Shown piece by piece: positions 17,371 through 25,841 of a stretch of 64,000 nucleotides of DNA. The translations under genes and the position numbers were made by a program. The stretch comes from Thermus sp. 2.9 (GTDB lineage Bacteria > Deinococcota > Deinococci > Deinococcales > Thermaceae). The notes under the pieces are model-generated. The model saw nothing but the letters and a program-made list of their open reading frames with translations, did no database searches and was not told the origin of the DNA. The stretch covers positions 1 to 64,000 of the forward strand of contig NZ_JTJB01000001.1 in assembly GCF_000794385.1 (NCBI RefSeq), read 5' to 3'. How positions within the stretch are numbered: position 1 is the stretch's first letter; every line of letters begins with the position of its first letter.

Positions 17371-17431
17371 AACTCTAGCACCCCTTTGTGGTCTGACGCC
17401 TTTTTGCGGATTCGCAAGAAAGTGATATACT
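17371..17431. promoter_or_regulatory. Divergent promoters of the Clp1-like and acyl-CoA dehydrogenase genes
   Basis: Plus strand: TTGCGG (17404-17409), 16-bp spacer, TATACT (17426-17431), ATG at 17441, so the 5' leader is a few bases at most. Minus strand: TAGAGT (17376-17371) sits 7 bp before the GTG at 17364. Both transcripts look leaderless or nearly so. Confidence 0.65.
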
Positions 17432-17440
17432 TGGCGCACC

Positions 17441-18604
17441 ATGGAGCTCTGGTTTGAGGAAACGGGGGAGGAGCGGCAGGTCCTGGGGCCCTTCCGGGAG
17501 TTCCTGAAGGCGGAGGTAGCCCCGGGGGCGGCGGAAAGGGACCGCACCGGGGCTTTTCCCTGGGAGCTGGTGCGCAAGCTGGCGGCCTTTGGCGTCTTCG
17601 GGGCGGTGGTGCCCGAGGCCTATGGGGGGGCGGGGCTCTCCACCCGCCTGTTCGCCCGCATGGTGGAGGAGATCGCCTACCACGATGGCTCCCTGGCCCT
17701 CACCGTGGCGAGCCACAACTCCTTGGCCACGGGGCACATTCTCCTGGCGGGGGACGAGCGGCAAAAGGAGACCTTCCTTCCCAAGCTGGCCTCGGGGGAG
17801 CTCCTTGGGGCCTGGGGCCTCACCGAACCCGGCTCGGGTTCGGACGCGGCGGCGCTCAAGACGCAGGCAAGGAAGGTGGAGGGGGGCTTTGTCCTCAACG
17901 GCACCAAGCAGTTCATCACCCAGGGGAGCGTGGCCGGGGTCTACGTGGTCATGGCCCGCACCGACCCCGCCCCAAGCCCCGAGAAGAAGCACCTGGGCAT
18001 CTCCGCCTTCGCCTTTTTCCGCCCGGAGAAGGGCCTGAAGGTGGGGCGCAGGGAGGAGAAGCTGGGCCTAAACGCCTCGGACACGGCGCAACTCCTTTTG
18101 GAGGACCTGTTTGTGCCCGAGGAGGGGCTTTTGGGGGAGCGGGGTAAGGGCTTTTACCACGTGCTCCAGGTGCTGGACGGGGGGCGGATCGGCATCGCCG
18201 CCATGGCGGTGGGCCTGGGGCGGGCCGCCTTGGACTACGCCCTGCGCTACGCCAAGGAGCGGGAGGCCTTCGGCCGGCCCATCGCTGAATACCAGGGGGT
18301 TTCCTTCAAGCTGGCGGAGGCGGCCACGGAGCTGGAGGCGGCGAGGCTTCTTTACCTGAAGGCGGCGGCCCTCAAGGACGCTGGGCGGCCCTTTACCCTC
18401 GAGGCCGCCCAGGCCAAGCTCTTCGCCAGCGAGGTGGCGGTGAAGGCCTGCGACGAGGCCATCCAGATCCTGGGGGGCTACGGCTACATCAAGGACTACC
18501 CCGTGGAGCGCTACTGGCGGGACGCCCGCCTCACCCGCATCGGCGAGGGGACGAGCGAGATCTTGAAGCTCGTCATCGCCCGGCGTCTTCTAGAAGCGGT
18601 GTGA
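17441..18604 (+). CDS. Acyl-CoA dehydrogenase
   Basis: An FAD flavoenzyme that introduces the alpha-beta double bond in acyl-CoA during fatty-acid or branched-chain amino-acid breakdown. The 387-residue length is typical of the soluble family. Signatures seen are [15 protein letters not shown] (about residues 125-140, FAD and substrate binding) and [22 protein letters not shown] (about 343-364). The C-terminal [20 protein letters not shown] carries the usual GTSEI segment. The chain length handled cannot be told. The gene stands alone under its own promoter and overlaps the convergent rlmN by 32 bp. Confidence 0.92.
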   Translation: MELWFEETGEERQVLGPFREFLKAEVAPGAAERDRTGAFPWELVRKLAAFGVFGAVVPEAYGGAGLSTRLFARMVEEIAYHDGSLALTVASHNSLATGHILLAGDERQKETFLPKLASGELLGAWGLTEPGSGSDAAALKTQARKVEGGFVLNGTKQFITQGSVAGVYVVMARTDPAPSPEKKHLGISAFAFFRPEKGLKVGRREEKLGLNASDTAQLLLEDLFVPEEGLLGERGKGFYHVLQVLDGGRIGIAAMAVGLGRAALDYALRYAKEREAFGRPIAEYQGVSFKLAEAATELEAARLLYLKAAALKDAGRPFTLEAAQAKLFASEVAVKACDEAIQILGGYGYIKDYPVERYWRDARLTRIGEGTSEILKLVIARRLLEAV

Positions 18605-19622
18605 AGGTGAGGGACTGGGGGGCCTTGAGGGCGAGCTGTCCGCAGGCCGCCCCCACGTCCTGCCCGCGGCTGAAGCGGATGGAGGTGGGCACCCCCAGGC
18701 GCTTTAGCTCCTCGGCGAAGGCCAAAATCCCCGCCTTGGGCGTCCCCTCCACCGGGGCCCCTTCCCAAGGGTTAAAGGGGATGAGGTTCACGTGGGCGCT
18801 GATCCCCTTGAGGAGCTTGGCGAGGAGCCTGGCCTGCCAGGGGTGGTCGTTGAGGCCCTTCAGGAGGGTGTACTCAAAGGTCACCCGGCGCTTGGTCTTG
18901 GCGTAGTAGTGGCGCACCGCCTCCATGATTTCGGCGATGGGGTAGCGGTGGGCCGTGGGGATGATTTTCCGCCGCGTCTCGTCGTCGGGGGCGTGGAGGG
19001 AAAGGGCAAGCCGCACCCCCAAATCCTCCTCCGCCAGGCGGTAAATCCCCCGGGGGATGCCCACGGTGGAGAGGGTGATGCGCCTTGGGCTCATGGCGAG
19101 GCCCTTGGGGTGGAGCATGACCCGCACCGCTTTTAGGACGTTTTTGAGGTTCAGAAGGGGCTCCCCCATGCCCATGAGGACCACGTTGCGGATCTCCCGG
19201 GGGGAGATGCCCTGGTGGTGAGCGATGGCGAGGAGCTGGTCCAGGATTTCCGCCGCGGTGAGGTTGCGGCCAAAGCCCAAGGCCCCGGTGGCGCAGAAGG
19301 TGCACCCGGCGGGGCAGCCCACCATGCTGGAGAGGCAGACGGTCTTGCGGTTCTTGTAGGGCATGTAGACCGCCTCGGTCTTCTTCCCGTCCAGGAGGGT
19401 GAAGAGGTACTTCACGCTCCCGTCACGGCTCGGGTAGGCCTCCACCAAGGCGAACTCCGAGAGGCGCCACTCCCTGGCTAGGGCTTCCCGCAGGGCCTTG
19501 GGCAGGTCCGTTATCTCGGCGAAGTCCCGCACGCCCCGGGCATAAAGCCAGTGGGCGATCTGGGCCTTGCGAAATCCCTCGCCGGGGAGTTCTTCCGGGG
19601 ACAATTCTAGGATTGGCTTCAT
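18573..19622 (-). CDS. rlmN: 23S rRNA (adenine-2503-C2)-methyltransferase, dual-specificity RlmN type
   Basis: This radical-SAM enzyme methylates C2 of A2503 in 23S rRNA, and in many bacteria A37 of some tRNAs. The 349-residue protein shows the cluster motif [11 protein letters not shown] (about residue 108), the [11 protein letters not shown]-binding segment, [10 protein letters not shown] and a C-terminal conserved Cys in [12 protein letters not shown]. The start is ATG at 19622 rather than a far-upstream codon, because the upstream extension is Pro/Arg/Gly-rich non-coding translation. The ATG overlaps the stop of the Uma2 gene (ATGA), making a two-gene operon. Confidence 0.94.
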   Translation of the reverse strand: MKPILELSPEELPGEGFRKAQIAHWLYARGVRDFAEITDLPKALREALAREWRLSEFALVEAYPSRDGSVKYLFTLLDGKKTEAVYMPYKNRKTVCLSSMVGCPAGCTFCATGALGFGRNLTAAEILDQLLAIAHHQGISPREIRNVVLMGMGEPLLNLKNVLKAVRVMLHPKGLAMSPRRITLSTVGIPRGIYRLAEEDLGVRLALSLHAPDDETRRKIIPTAHRYPIAEIMEAVRHYYAKTKRRVTFEYTLLKGLNDHPWQARLLAKLLKGISAHVNLIPFNPWEGAPVEGTPKAGILAFAEELKRLGVPTSIRFSRGQDVGAACGQLALKAPQSLTFTPLLEDAGR

Positions 19623-20158
19623 GCGACTCCCTCGTAGATGGCCTCGAGGCCGAGGGTTCCCTCCAAGCAAGGAAGGGTGAAGGCCTCCTTGAGGGTTTCT
19701 TCCCGGAAACCCTCCGGGGTTCTTCGGTAGAGGACACCTCCCCGTCCCTCGCTTTCCAGGATCAGGTAACCCTGGAGGCTTGGCAGGCTGAGGTAGCGGG
19801 AGCGCTTTTCCCTTTTGTCTTGGGCTTCCGTGCCCCGGGAGAGCACCTCCACAACCAGGCAGGGGGCGGTCTCGTAAAGGGGGTGGGCTTTGGGGCCGCA
19901 CACCACCATGACGTCCGGGTAGTAGAAAGTGTCTTCGGAAAGCTTAAGCCGGGCGGTTTCGCTATAGACCCTGCAGCCCTTGGCCCGGGCCAGCGGCTTT
20001 AGAAGGGCTACCAGATTGGTGACGATGAGGTTGTGGTCCAGGCTGGCCCCGGCCATGGCGTAGGGGTAGCCCCCCAGGAGTTCATGCCGGATGGGGCTCT
20101 CTTCCTCCAGGGCCAGGTACTCCTCCTCGGTGAGGGGGTGCAGGGCCCGCTCGGTCAT
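19619..20158 (-). CDS. Uma2 family endonuclease-fold protein
   Basis: The 179-residue protein has the PD-(D/E)xK nuclease pattern of the Uma2/DUF820 family: YYPDVMVVCGP provides the Asp and CLVVEVLSRGTEAQDKREK the Glu and downstream Lys. N-terminal LTEEEYLALEEESPIRHELL is also typical. These proteins are numerous in Thermus and cyanobacteria, and their targets are unknown. TATAAT (20170-20165) lies 6 bp before the ATG, giving a leaderless transcript. It is followed by rlmN with an ATGA overlap, though no functional link is evident. Confidence 0.85.
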   Translation of the reverse strand: MTERALHPLTEEEYLALEEESPIRHELLGGYPYAMAGASLDHNLIVTNLVALLKPLARAKGCRVYSETARLKLSEDTFYYPDVMVVCGPKAHPLYETAPCLVVEVLSRGTEAQDKREKRSRYLSLPSLQGYLILESEGRGGVLYRRTPEGFREETLKEAFTLPCLEGTLGLEAIYEGVA

Positions 20159-20170
20159 CCCCCCATTATA
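20159..20170 (-). promoter_or_regulatory. Consensus -10 box of the Uma2-rlmN operon
   Basis: TATAAT (20170-20165 on the minus strand) is a perfect -10 box only 6 bp from the ATG at 20158. This is one of the clearest leaderless promoters in the window. It lies just past the end of the small hydrophobic gene. Confidence 0.7.
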
Positions 20171-20171
20171 G

Positions 20172-20396
20172 CTAGCGGAGGCGGCCGTAGCCCAAAAGGA
20201 GCCCAACCAGAAGGAGGAGGAGTCCCAAGGGCCTGGGCCTGGCCAGAAGGCCCAGGAAGCCACCAAAGAGGAGAAGACCAAGCCCCACCCGGCCCCTTCC
20301 TTCCCGGAAGGCCCTCCCCGCCAAGAAGCCCAGGAGGAGGGGAAGGGCGAAGAGGACGAGGAGGAGAAAGCCCGCCAGGAGGGTGAAGGAGGTCAA
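20172..20396 (-). CDS. Small hydrophobic membrane protein (74 aa)
   Basis: The protein is made mainly of Leu, Gly, Phe and Val, with two to three short transmembrane stretches separated by Arg-rich turns (FLAGRAFREGRGRVGLG; LLARPRPLG). No family is recognised. The TTG start overlaps the stop of the MoaD-MoaE fusion gene by 4 bases, so it is translationally coupled to it. That coupling and the codon usage support a real gene, but low complexity makes this less certain. Confidence 0.55.
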   Translation of the reverse strand: MTSFTLLAGFLLLVLFALPLLLGFLAGRAFREGRGRVGLGLLLFGGFLGLLARPRPLGLLLLLVGLLLGYGRLR

Positions 20397-21064
20397 AGGC
20401 GGTGCTCCTCCGGGGCGGAGCCCTCCACCCAGAAGCTCCCGTCCTGGCGGTACTCTTTTTTCCAGACGGGGAGGATCTCCTTCACCCGGTCAATGGCGTA
20501 CTGGCAGGCGGCGAAGGCCTCCTTGCGGTGCCGGGCCGAGACCACGATGGCGATGGAGGCTTCCCCCGGGCCCACCCGGCCCAGGCGGTGCCAGAGGGCC
20601 ACCCGGCCCAAGGGCCACCGCTCCCGCATCTCGGCGACCACCTGGGCCATGACCTTTTCCGCCATCCCCGGGTAGGCCTCGTACTCTAGGTAGGCCACCT
20701 CCTCCCCCCGGTTGGGGCTCCGGGTGGTGCCCAGGAAGCTCACCACCGCCCCGTACTCGGGGGCCGTGGCCCAGTCCACCAGGGCCTTTAGGTCCAAGGG
20801 GCCCTGGGTGAGGCCGAAGGAGTCCTGGCCCCCGGACACGGGGGGCAAAAAGGCCACCTCGTCCCCTTCTTTTAAAGGGGTTTCCGCCCCGGCGAGGGCC
20901 TGGTTCACCGCCGCCATGCCCCCGGAGAGGGAAAGGCCGGGGAAAAGCCTTTCTAAAGCCTCCTTCGCCTCCTGGACCCGGGCCCCTTCCGGCAGGTCCA
21001 AGGGAAGGCGGTCCGTTCCCGCCCGTTCCCGGTACAGGGCGAAGAGCCTCACCTCAACCCGCAT
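20393..21064 (-). CDS. moaDE: Molybdopterin synthase, MoaD-MoaE fusion
   Basis: Molybdopterin synthase inserts two sulphurs into precursor Z (cPMP). Here both subunits are one 223-residue chain. Residues 1-80 form the ubiquitin-like MoaD part, ending FLPPVSGGQDSF, with a GG that would normally be the C-terminal thiocarboxylate carrier. Residues about 85-215 form MoaE, with LEYEAYPGMAEKVM, HRLGRVGPGEASI, RHRKEAFAACQYAIDRVKEILPVWKKE. In a fusion the GG is internal, so activation requires cleavage or a different mechanism. The start overlaps the end of hrcA by 11 bp. Confidence 0.88.
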   Translation of the reverse strand: MRVEVRLFALYRERAGTDRLPLDLPEGARVQEAKEALERLFPGLSLSGGMAAVNQALAGAETPLKEGDEVAFLPPVSGGQDSFGLTQGPLDLKALVDWATAPEYGAVVSFLGTTRSPNRGEEVAYLEYEAYPGMAEKVMAQVVAEMRERWPLGRVALWHRLGRVGPGEASIAIVVSARHRKEAFAACQYAIDRVKEILPVWKKEYRQDGSFWVEGSAPEEHRL

Positions 21065-21956
21065 GGCCCCCAGTATAGACCTGGGAAAGGCCCAGGGCCA
21101 CGGAGAGGGCCTCGGGGTAGCGCATGCGCATGGGACCGATGAGGGTGAGCTCCCCAAGCCACTCCCCCTTCTGGAAGCCCGCCTGCACCTGGGCCAGCCC
21201 CTCCACCTCCCCCACGCGCACGTCCACCCGGCCCGGGGGGGTGAGGACCTCCCCGTCCTCGGCCTCGTAGAGCCTAACTAGGCGTTCCAGAAAGCCCGGG
21301 TCTTGGGCCTCGGGCTCCTTTAGGGCCTCGGCGAGGCCTTCCCGGTAGGAGAGGGAAAGCCCCACGTTTAAGGCCCGGACCAGGTGGGCGAAGAGGTCTT
21401 CTAAACCTCTGGGAGGCGGGGGGAGCTCGGAAAAGGGCCCCGCCAAGACCGTCTCCGCCTCCCTAAGCCGCTCGGGGGAAAGAGCGAGGGGAAACCGCGC
21501 CTCCCTTACCCGCCCCCCCTCCAGAACGAAGACGGCCAAGGTGCCCTCGCCCAAGGAGGAGAGGTGGACCTGGAGCACCTTGGGGGTCTTGCGGGGCCGG
21601 AGGCGCAGGAGGGCAGGGTAGCCGGAAAGCCCCACCGCCACCTTCACCAAGAAGGCCTCGGGCTCCTTGGCCCCAGAAAGGGCCCGCTCCAGGCGCTCCC
21701 GGACGCTTTCGGGCAGGGGTTTGGGGGGGAGGAGGGAGAGGGAGTACTGGCGGAAGCCCTGCCGGGTGGGCACGCGGCCGGCGGAGGCGTGGGGCTTGGT
21801 GAGGTAGCCCATCTCCTCGAGGGCGATGAGCTCGTAGCGGGCCAGGGCGGGGGAAAGCCCAAGCCCCTCGGCCAGCCTGGCCGAGGGCACCGGGGCTTGG
21901 GTCTTGATGTATTCCTCCACCAAGAGGTGAAGGATGGCCCGCTGCCGCGCCGTCAC
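21054..21956 (-). CDS. hrcA: Heat-inducible transcription repressor HrcA
   Basis: HrcA represses chaperone genes by binding CIRCE operators. The 300-residue protein has the winged-helix N-terminus (TARQRAILHLLVEEYIKTQAPVPSARLAE, then ALEEMGYLTKPHASAGRVPT), which is diagnostic. The GAF-like core and C-terminal part are shorter than in Bacillus (about 340 aa). No groE or dnaK gene and no CIRCE element is seen nearby, so it acts elsewhere. The GTG start has TAAAAT 6 bp upstream (leaderless). Confidence 0.88.
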   Translation of the reverse strand: MTARQRAILHLLVEEYIKTQAPVPSARLAEGLGLSPALARYELIALEEMGYLTKPHASAGRVPTRQGFRQYSLSLLPPKPLPESVRERLERALSGAKEPEAFLVKVAVGLSGYPALLRLRPRKTPKVLQVHLSSLGEGTLAVFVLEGGRVREARFPLALSPERLREAETVLAGPFSELPPPPRGLEDLFAHLVRALNVGLSLSYREGLAEALKEPEAQDPGFLERLVRLYEAEDGEVLTPPGRVDVRVGEVEGLAQVQAGFQKGEWLGELTLIGPMRMRYPEALSVALGLSQVYTGGHAG

Positions 21957-21960
21957 ACCC

Positions 21961-22311
21961 TTATTTTACCGGGGTGACCGCCGCCTCGTCCTCTTCCCCG
22001 GTGCGGATGCGGTAGACCTTCTCCACCGGGATCACGAAGACCTTGCCGTCCCCCACCTCCCCGGTGCGGGCCGCCTTGAGGATGGCCTCCACCGTGGGCT
22101 TGACGAAGGGTTCGGAAACCCCGATCTCCAGGCGCACCTTCTCGTGGAGCTCCATCTTCACCGTGGTGCCCCGGTAGGTTTCCACCTTTTCCGTTTCCCC
22201 GCCGTGCCCCTGGACCCGGCTCAGGGAAAGCCCCCGCACCTCGGCCCGGAAGAGGGCTTCTAGGACCTCTCCCAGCTTCTCCGGGCGGATGATGGCCACG
22301 ATGAGCTTCAT
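21961..22311 (-). CDS. glnB: Nitrogen regulatory protein P-II
   Basis: A 116-residue PII signal-transduction protein that senses ATP/ADP and 2-oxoglutarate and typically blocks the adjacent ammonium channel. The T-loop sequence VETYRGTTVKMELHEKV lacks Tyr51, the uridylylation site of proteobacterial PII: residue 51 is Val, with Tyr at 46. Covalent control of the classical kind is therefore not expected. The B-loop TGEVGDGKVFV and C-loop YRIRTGE are intact. Its ATG overlaps the amt stop (ATGA), the standard amt-glnK arrangement. Confidence 0.95.
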   Translation of the reverse strand: MKLIVAIIRPEKLGEVLEALFRAEVRGLSLSRVQGHGGETEKVETYRGTTVKMELHEKVRLEIGVSEPFVKPTVEAILKAARTGEVGDGKVFVIPVEKVYRIRTGEEDEAAVTPVK

Positions 22312-23645
22312 GCTTTACCTCCCAGGGGCTTGAGGGCGGGCGGGGAAGCCTCGGAGAGCACCAGAATGGCCCCTTCCCCGCTGGCGTAAGCCTCTTCCCC
22401 GTGTTGGGTCACGTCCAGACCCAAGCCCTCCTCCTTGGGGCTTGCCCGCAAGGGGGTGAGGAGGGCCACCAGCTTCAAGAGGACAAAGGTGCCCAAGGCG
22501 GAGTAGCCCACCGCGGCCAGGACCGCCAACGCCTGGACGCCGAGCTGGGCGGGGTTGCCGAAGAGGAGGCCATCCGCCACCCCGTTCCAGGCCTTTTCCG
22601 CCAGGACCCCCGTGAGGAGGGCGCCGGTGATGCCCGCCAGGCCATGGGCTCCGAAGACGTCCAGGGAGTCGTCCAGCCGGGTTCTAGGCCGGTAGAGGAG
22701 GAAGAAGTAGCTGGGTAAGGCGGAAACCGCCCCCAGGAGCAAGGCGGAAAGGGGCGAAATGAGGCCCGCCGCTGGGGTGATGGCCACCAGGCCCACCACG
22801 ATGGCCGTGGCCAGGCCCACCGCCGTGGCCTTGCCCGTGCGCAGGAGGTCTAGAAGGGTCCAGACGGCCAGGGTGGCCGCGGGGGCCAAGAGGGTGTTGA
22901 CGAAGGCCAAGGCCGCCGCCTCCCCCGAGGCGAGGGCGCTACCCCCGTTGAAGCCGAACCAGCCAAACCAGAGGAGCGCCGCCCCCAGGAGGACGAAGGG
23001 CACGTTGTGGGGCAGGATGGCCTGCCGCCCGTAATCCTTGCGGGACCCCAGGACCAAGGCTCCCACCAAGGCGGCGATCCCGGCGTTGATGTGCACCACG
23101 GTTCCCCCGGCGAAGTCCAGGGCCCCCAAGGCTCCCAAAAACCCCCCACCCCAGACCCAGTGGGCCAAGGGGGCGTAGACCAAAAGCCCCCACAGGGTGA
23201 GGAAGAGGAGGAGGGCGGGAAAGCGCATCCGCTCCACCAAGCCTCCCGTTAAGAGGGCGGCGGTGATGATGGCGAAGGTGCCCTGGAAGGCCATGAAGAG
23301 GAGGTGGGGGATCTCCCCCTTGGCCGCCAGGTCCACGCCCCTTAGCAGGGCGTGCCCCAAGCCTCCAAGCCAGGGGCTTCCCTCGGCGAAGGCCAGGCTG
23401 TAGCCCAAAAGGGCCCAGCCCACCCCCACGAAGCCCAAGGCGGCGAAGCTCATCATCATGGTGTTCAAGGCGTTCTTGGAGCGCACCAGCCCCCCGTAGA
23501 AGAAGGCCAAGGCCGGGGTCATGAGGAGGACCAGGGCGGTGGACACCAGCATCCACGCCGTGGCCGCCTTGTCCACGCCTTCCGCCCAAGCCAGCCCTGA
23601 AAGCCCGATCACCACCAATCCCCAGAAGGTCCTGTGCCTTTGCAT
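22308..23645 (-). CDS. amt: Ammonium transporter
   Basis: A 445-residue Amt/Mep/Rh channel with a signal-like N-terminus (QRHRTFWGLVVIGLSGLAWAEG) and 11 transmembrane helices. Seen are FFYGGLVRSKNALNTMMMSF, GTVVHINAGIAALVGALVLG (first pore His) and the second pore-His region DVFGAHGLAGITGALLTGV. It takes up ammonium and is gated by the PII protein encoded next to it. ATG at 23645 is chosen because it begins the signal peptide; upstream in-frame codons overlap the promoter. Confidence 0.95.
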   Translation of the reverse strand: MQRHRTFWGLVVIGLSGLAWAEGVDKAATAWMLVSTALVLLMTPALAFFYGGLVRSKNALNTMMMSFAALGFVGVGWALLGYSLAFAEGSPWLGGLGHALLRGVDLAAKGEIPHLLFMAFQGTFAIITAALLTGGLVERMRFPALLLFLTLWGLLVYAPLAHWVWGGGFLGALGALDFAGGTVVHINAGIAALVGALVLGSRKDYGRQAILPHNVPFVLLGAALLWFGWFGFNGGSALASGEAAALAFVNTLLAPAATLAVWTLLDLLRTGKATAVGLATAIVVGLVAITPAAGLISPLSALLLGAVSALPSYFFLLYRPRTRLDDSLDVFGAHGLAGITGALLTGVLAEKAWNGVADGLLFGNPAQLGVQALAVLAAVGYSALGTFVLLKLVALLTPLRASPKEEGLGLDVTQHGEEAYASGEGAILVLSEASPPALKPLGGKA

Positions 23646-23664
23646 GGCCACCCCCTCGAGGGTG

Positions 23665-23693
23665 AGGCTAGCACCCGGGATGCATATTGTCAA
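23665..23693 (-). promoter_or_regulatory. amt-glnB promoter
   Basis: TTGACA (23693-23688), a 17-bp spacer, and TAGCCT (23670-23665) on the minus strand form a near-consensus promoter about 20 bp before the amt ATG. Copies of the same TGTCAA hexamer recur at 23762-23767 and 23784-23789 upstream. Confidence 0.75.
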
Positions 23694-23856
23694 GTAAGAG
23701 CTGTACATTTAGCCAAGACTTTTGGTACAAGAAACGCAAAAGAGAGCCAATACGCGCGTGATGTCAATCTAAAGATGCGCATATGTCAAGAGAATGTTTT
23801 ACACTATGCAATCCCGCATCCCTGCCCCCGGTTCCCGTCCCGCTAAACTGGGCCCC
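23694..23856. other. AT-rich intergenic region between amt and the AlbA-type gene
   Basis: This stretch is clearly richer in A and T than its surroundings. It holds TGTCAA at 23762-23767 and 23784-23789, in addition to the one forming the amt -35 box, with start-to-start distances of 74 and 22 bp. GCATATTGTCAAG (near 23682) and GCATATGTCAAG (near 23779) are near-repeats. TAAACT (23843-23848) lies 8 bp before the GTG of the next gene. No convincing ORF is present. Confidence 0.5.
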
Positions 23857-25392
23857 GTGACGTGGGAAGAGCTACTTGAGCGCCTGGCGCAGGGGCAAGA
23901 CGAGCGCACGGTGTTCTTGCCCCCAGACCTTTCCCCCGAGGAGCTCGCCCGCCACGCCGCGGGCCTGGCCAACCACAAGGGCGGCACCCTTTTCCTGGGG
24001 GTCAGCCGGGAGGGGAACGTCCTTGGAGCCTCGGACATCCACCCCCTCCAGGTCACCCACGCCCTCTTTGAGCTCACCCAGGGCCTTCTTTTGCCCTACG
24101 TGGAGGCGGTGGAGGGGCCTATGGGAAGGGTTTTGGCCCTGCACGTGCCGCAAAGCCCAGCGGCCATCGCCGTGGGGGCGGGGCGGGTGCCCTTTTGGAA
24201 CGGGCAGCGCCTCACCGAGCTCCGCATGGGCCAGGCCCTGCCCGAGCCCGACTTCACGGCCCAGGTCCTGCCAGCGGCGAGCCTTTCCGATCTGGACCCG
24301 GTGGAGGTCTTGCGCCTGCGGCGCATCCTGGAGGAGCGGGGAAGCGCCTTGGCCGCCCTGCCCGATCTGGAGCTCCTCTTTGCCCTTGGGCTTTTGGAGC
24401 GGGTGGAGGGGGAGGCGAGGCCCACGGTGGCGGGGCTTCTCCTGGCGGGGACCCCCCTGGCCTTAAGGCGGCTTCTGCCCCAGGCGGAGGTGAGTTACTA
24501 CTTCCACGAGGAGGAGGAGGGGTATAGCTTCCGGGAAGACCTCCTCAGGCCCATCCCCGCCCTATTGGAGCGGCTTCGGGACCTCATCCAGGCCCGGAAC
24601 CGGGTGCGCTACCTCACCGTGGGCCTATTCCGCATAGAGGTTTGGGACTTTGACCAGGAGGTCTACCGGGAAGCCCTCCTGAACGCCCTAGTCCACCGGG
24701 ACTGGCAGAGCAGGGACGCCATCCAGGTCCACCACCACCGGGACCGGTTGGAGATCTCCAACCCCGGGGGCTTCCCCCCGGGCATCACCCCGGAAAACGT
24801 CCTGCGCCACCCCCCCAAGCGGCGCAACCCCCGCCTGGCGGAGGCCCTGTACCGCCTGGGCTACGTGGAGCGGGCGGGAAGCGGGGTGGACAAGATGTAC
24901 CGCCTCCTCCTCAAGCACGGCAAGGAGCCCCCGGAGTACCGGCTTTTCCCCGAGGCCCTAACCCTCATCCTCTACAACCCCGAACTGGACGAAGCCTTTG
25001 TGCGGGAGCTCGCCGAGGCCCAGGAGCGCTTCGGGGCCTTCAGCCTGGACCACCTCATCGCCGTGGGCCACCTGAGGCGGGTGGGGGAGGCCACCTTGGC
25101 GGAGCTCGCCCGGGCCTTGCAGCTTTCCGAGGAGGCGAGCAAGAAGGTGCTCGCCCGCATGGAGCGCATGGGCCTTTTGCGCAAGGAAGGGGGGCGGTAC
25201 CACCTGGCCCGGCGGGACCCCTTGGCGGAGCGGGCCCTGGCGTTTTTGGCCACCCCTCGGTCCAGGCGGGAGGTGGAGGCCCACCTGGGCCTGCGCCCTA
25301 GGGCCGCCTTGGCCTTGCTGAACCGGCTCCTCCGCGAGGGGCAGGCGGAGCGGGTGGGCCGGGGTACGGCCACCCGGTACCGGAGGCGGTGA
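23857..25392 (+). CDS. ATP-binding AlbA_2/Schlafen-type regulator with HTH domains
   Basis: The protein (511 residues from GTG 23857) has an AlbA_2/Schlafen-like N-terminal domain (about 1-120), with GLANHKGGTLFLGVSREGNVLG. A central GHKL-type ATP-binding region follows (about 255-340), with REALLNALVHRDWQ, RLEISNPGGFPPGI and YRLGYVERAGSGVDKM. The C-terminal part holds winged-helix segments (about 390-511). The architecture matches COG2865-type putative transcriptional regulators, whose ligands and targets are mostly unknown. The GTG is preferred over upstream ATGs because TAAACT lies 8 bp before it. trmL overlaps its stop. Confidence 0.82.
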   Translation: MTWEELLERLAQGQDERTVFLPPDLSPEELARHAAGLANHKGGTLFLGVSREGNVLGASDIHPLQVTHALFELTQGLLLPYVEAVEGPMGRVLALHVPQSPAAIAVGAGRVPFWNGQRLTELRMGQALPEPDFTAQVLPAASLSDLDPVEVLRLRRILEERGSALAALPDLELLFALGLLERVEGEARPTVAGLLLAGTPLALRRLLPQAEVSYYFHEEEEGYSFREDLLRPIPALLERLRDLIQARNRVRYLTVGLFRIEVWDFDQEVYREALLNALVHRDWQSRDAIQVHHHRDRLEISNPGGFPPGITPENVLRHPPKRRNPRLAEALYRLGYVERAGSGVDKMYRLLLKHGKEPPEYRLFPEALTLILYNPELDEAFVRELAEAQERFGAFSLDHLIAVGHLRRVGEATLAELARALQLSEEASKKVLARMERMGLLRKEGGRYHLARRDPLAERALAFLATPRSRREVEAHLGLRPRAALALLNRLLREGQAERVGRGTATRYRRR

Positions 25393-25841
25393 TGGTCCAC
25401 CTGGTCCTTTACCAGCCGGAAATCCCCCAGAACGTGGGGAACATCGCCCGCACCGCCGCCGCCTTGGGGTGGCCCCTGCACCTCATCCGCCCCTTGGGCT
25501 TTCTCCTTTCCAGCCCTAAGCTCAGGCGGGCGGGGCTGGACTACTGGCCCCATGTGGACCTCCGGGTCCACGACGATTGGGCGGCCTTCCTCGCCTCCCT
25601 CCCCCCTTCCGCCCGGGTGTGGGCCTTCAGCGCCCGGGCTGGGAAGGACCTTTACCATGCCCGTTTTCAGGAGGGGGACTACCTCCTCTTCGGACCCGAA
25701 ACCCGGGGGCTTCCGGATGCGGTGCTGGCCCAGTTTCCCTCCCTCAAAATCCCCATGCCGGGGCCGGTGCGCTCCCTCAACCTGGCAGTGGCCGTGGGGG
25801 TGGCGGCCTACGAGGCCTACCGCCAGCTCCAGAGCCCTTAG
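25392..25841 (+). CDS. trmL: tRNA (cytidine/uridine-34 2'-O)-methyltransferase, TrmL type
   Basis: A 149-residue SPOUT-family enzyme predicted to methylate the ribose of the wobble base of tRNA-Leu isoacceptors using SAM. The trefoil-knot motifs are clear: PEIPQNVGNIARTAAALG (motif 1), LLFGPETRGLP (motif 2) and IPMPGPVRSLNLAVAVGVAAYE (motif 3). Its length is the standard for stand-alone TrmL. The ATG overlaps the stop of the AlbA-type gene, and a GTG one codon earlier is an alternative. It converges on tupC with overlapping stops. Confidence 0.92.
   Translation: MVHLVLYQPEIPQNVGNIARTAAALGWPLHLIRPLGFLLSSPKLRRAGLDYWPHVDLRVHDDWAAFLASLPPSARVWAFSARAGKDLYHARFQEGDYLLFGPETRGLPDAVLAQFPSLKIPMPGPVRSLNLAVAVGVAAYEAYRQLQSP

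Noticed and set aside
18874-19305. Antisense frame within rlmN
   Set aside because: His/Pro/Gly-rich shadow frame on the coding strand's other register.
19623-19901. N-terminal extension of RlmN
   Set aside because: The extension is a Pro/Arg/Gly-rich translation of the Uma2 gene in another frame. ATG 19622 gives the normal RlmN start and an ATGA overlap.
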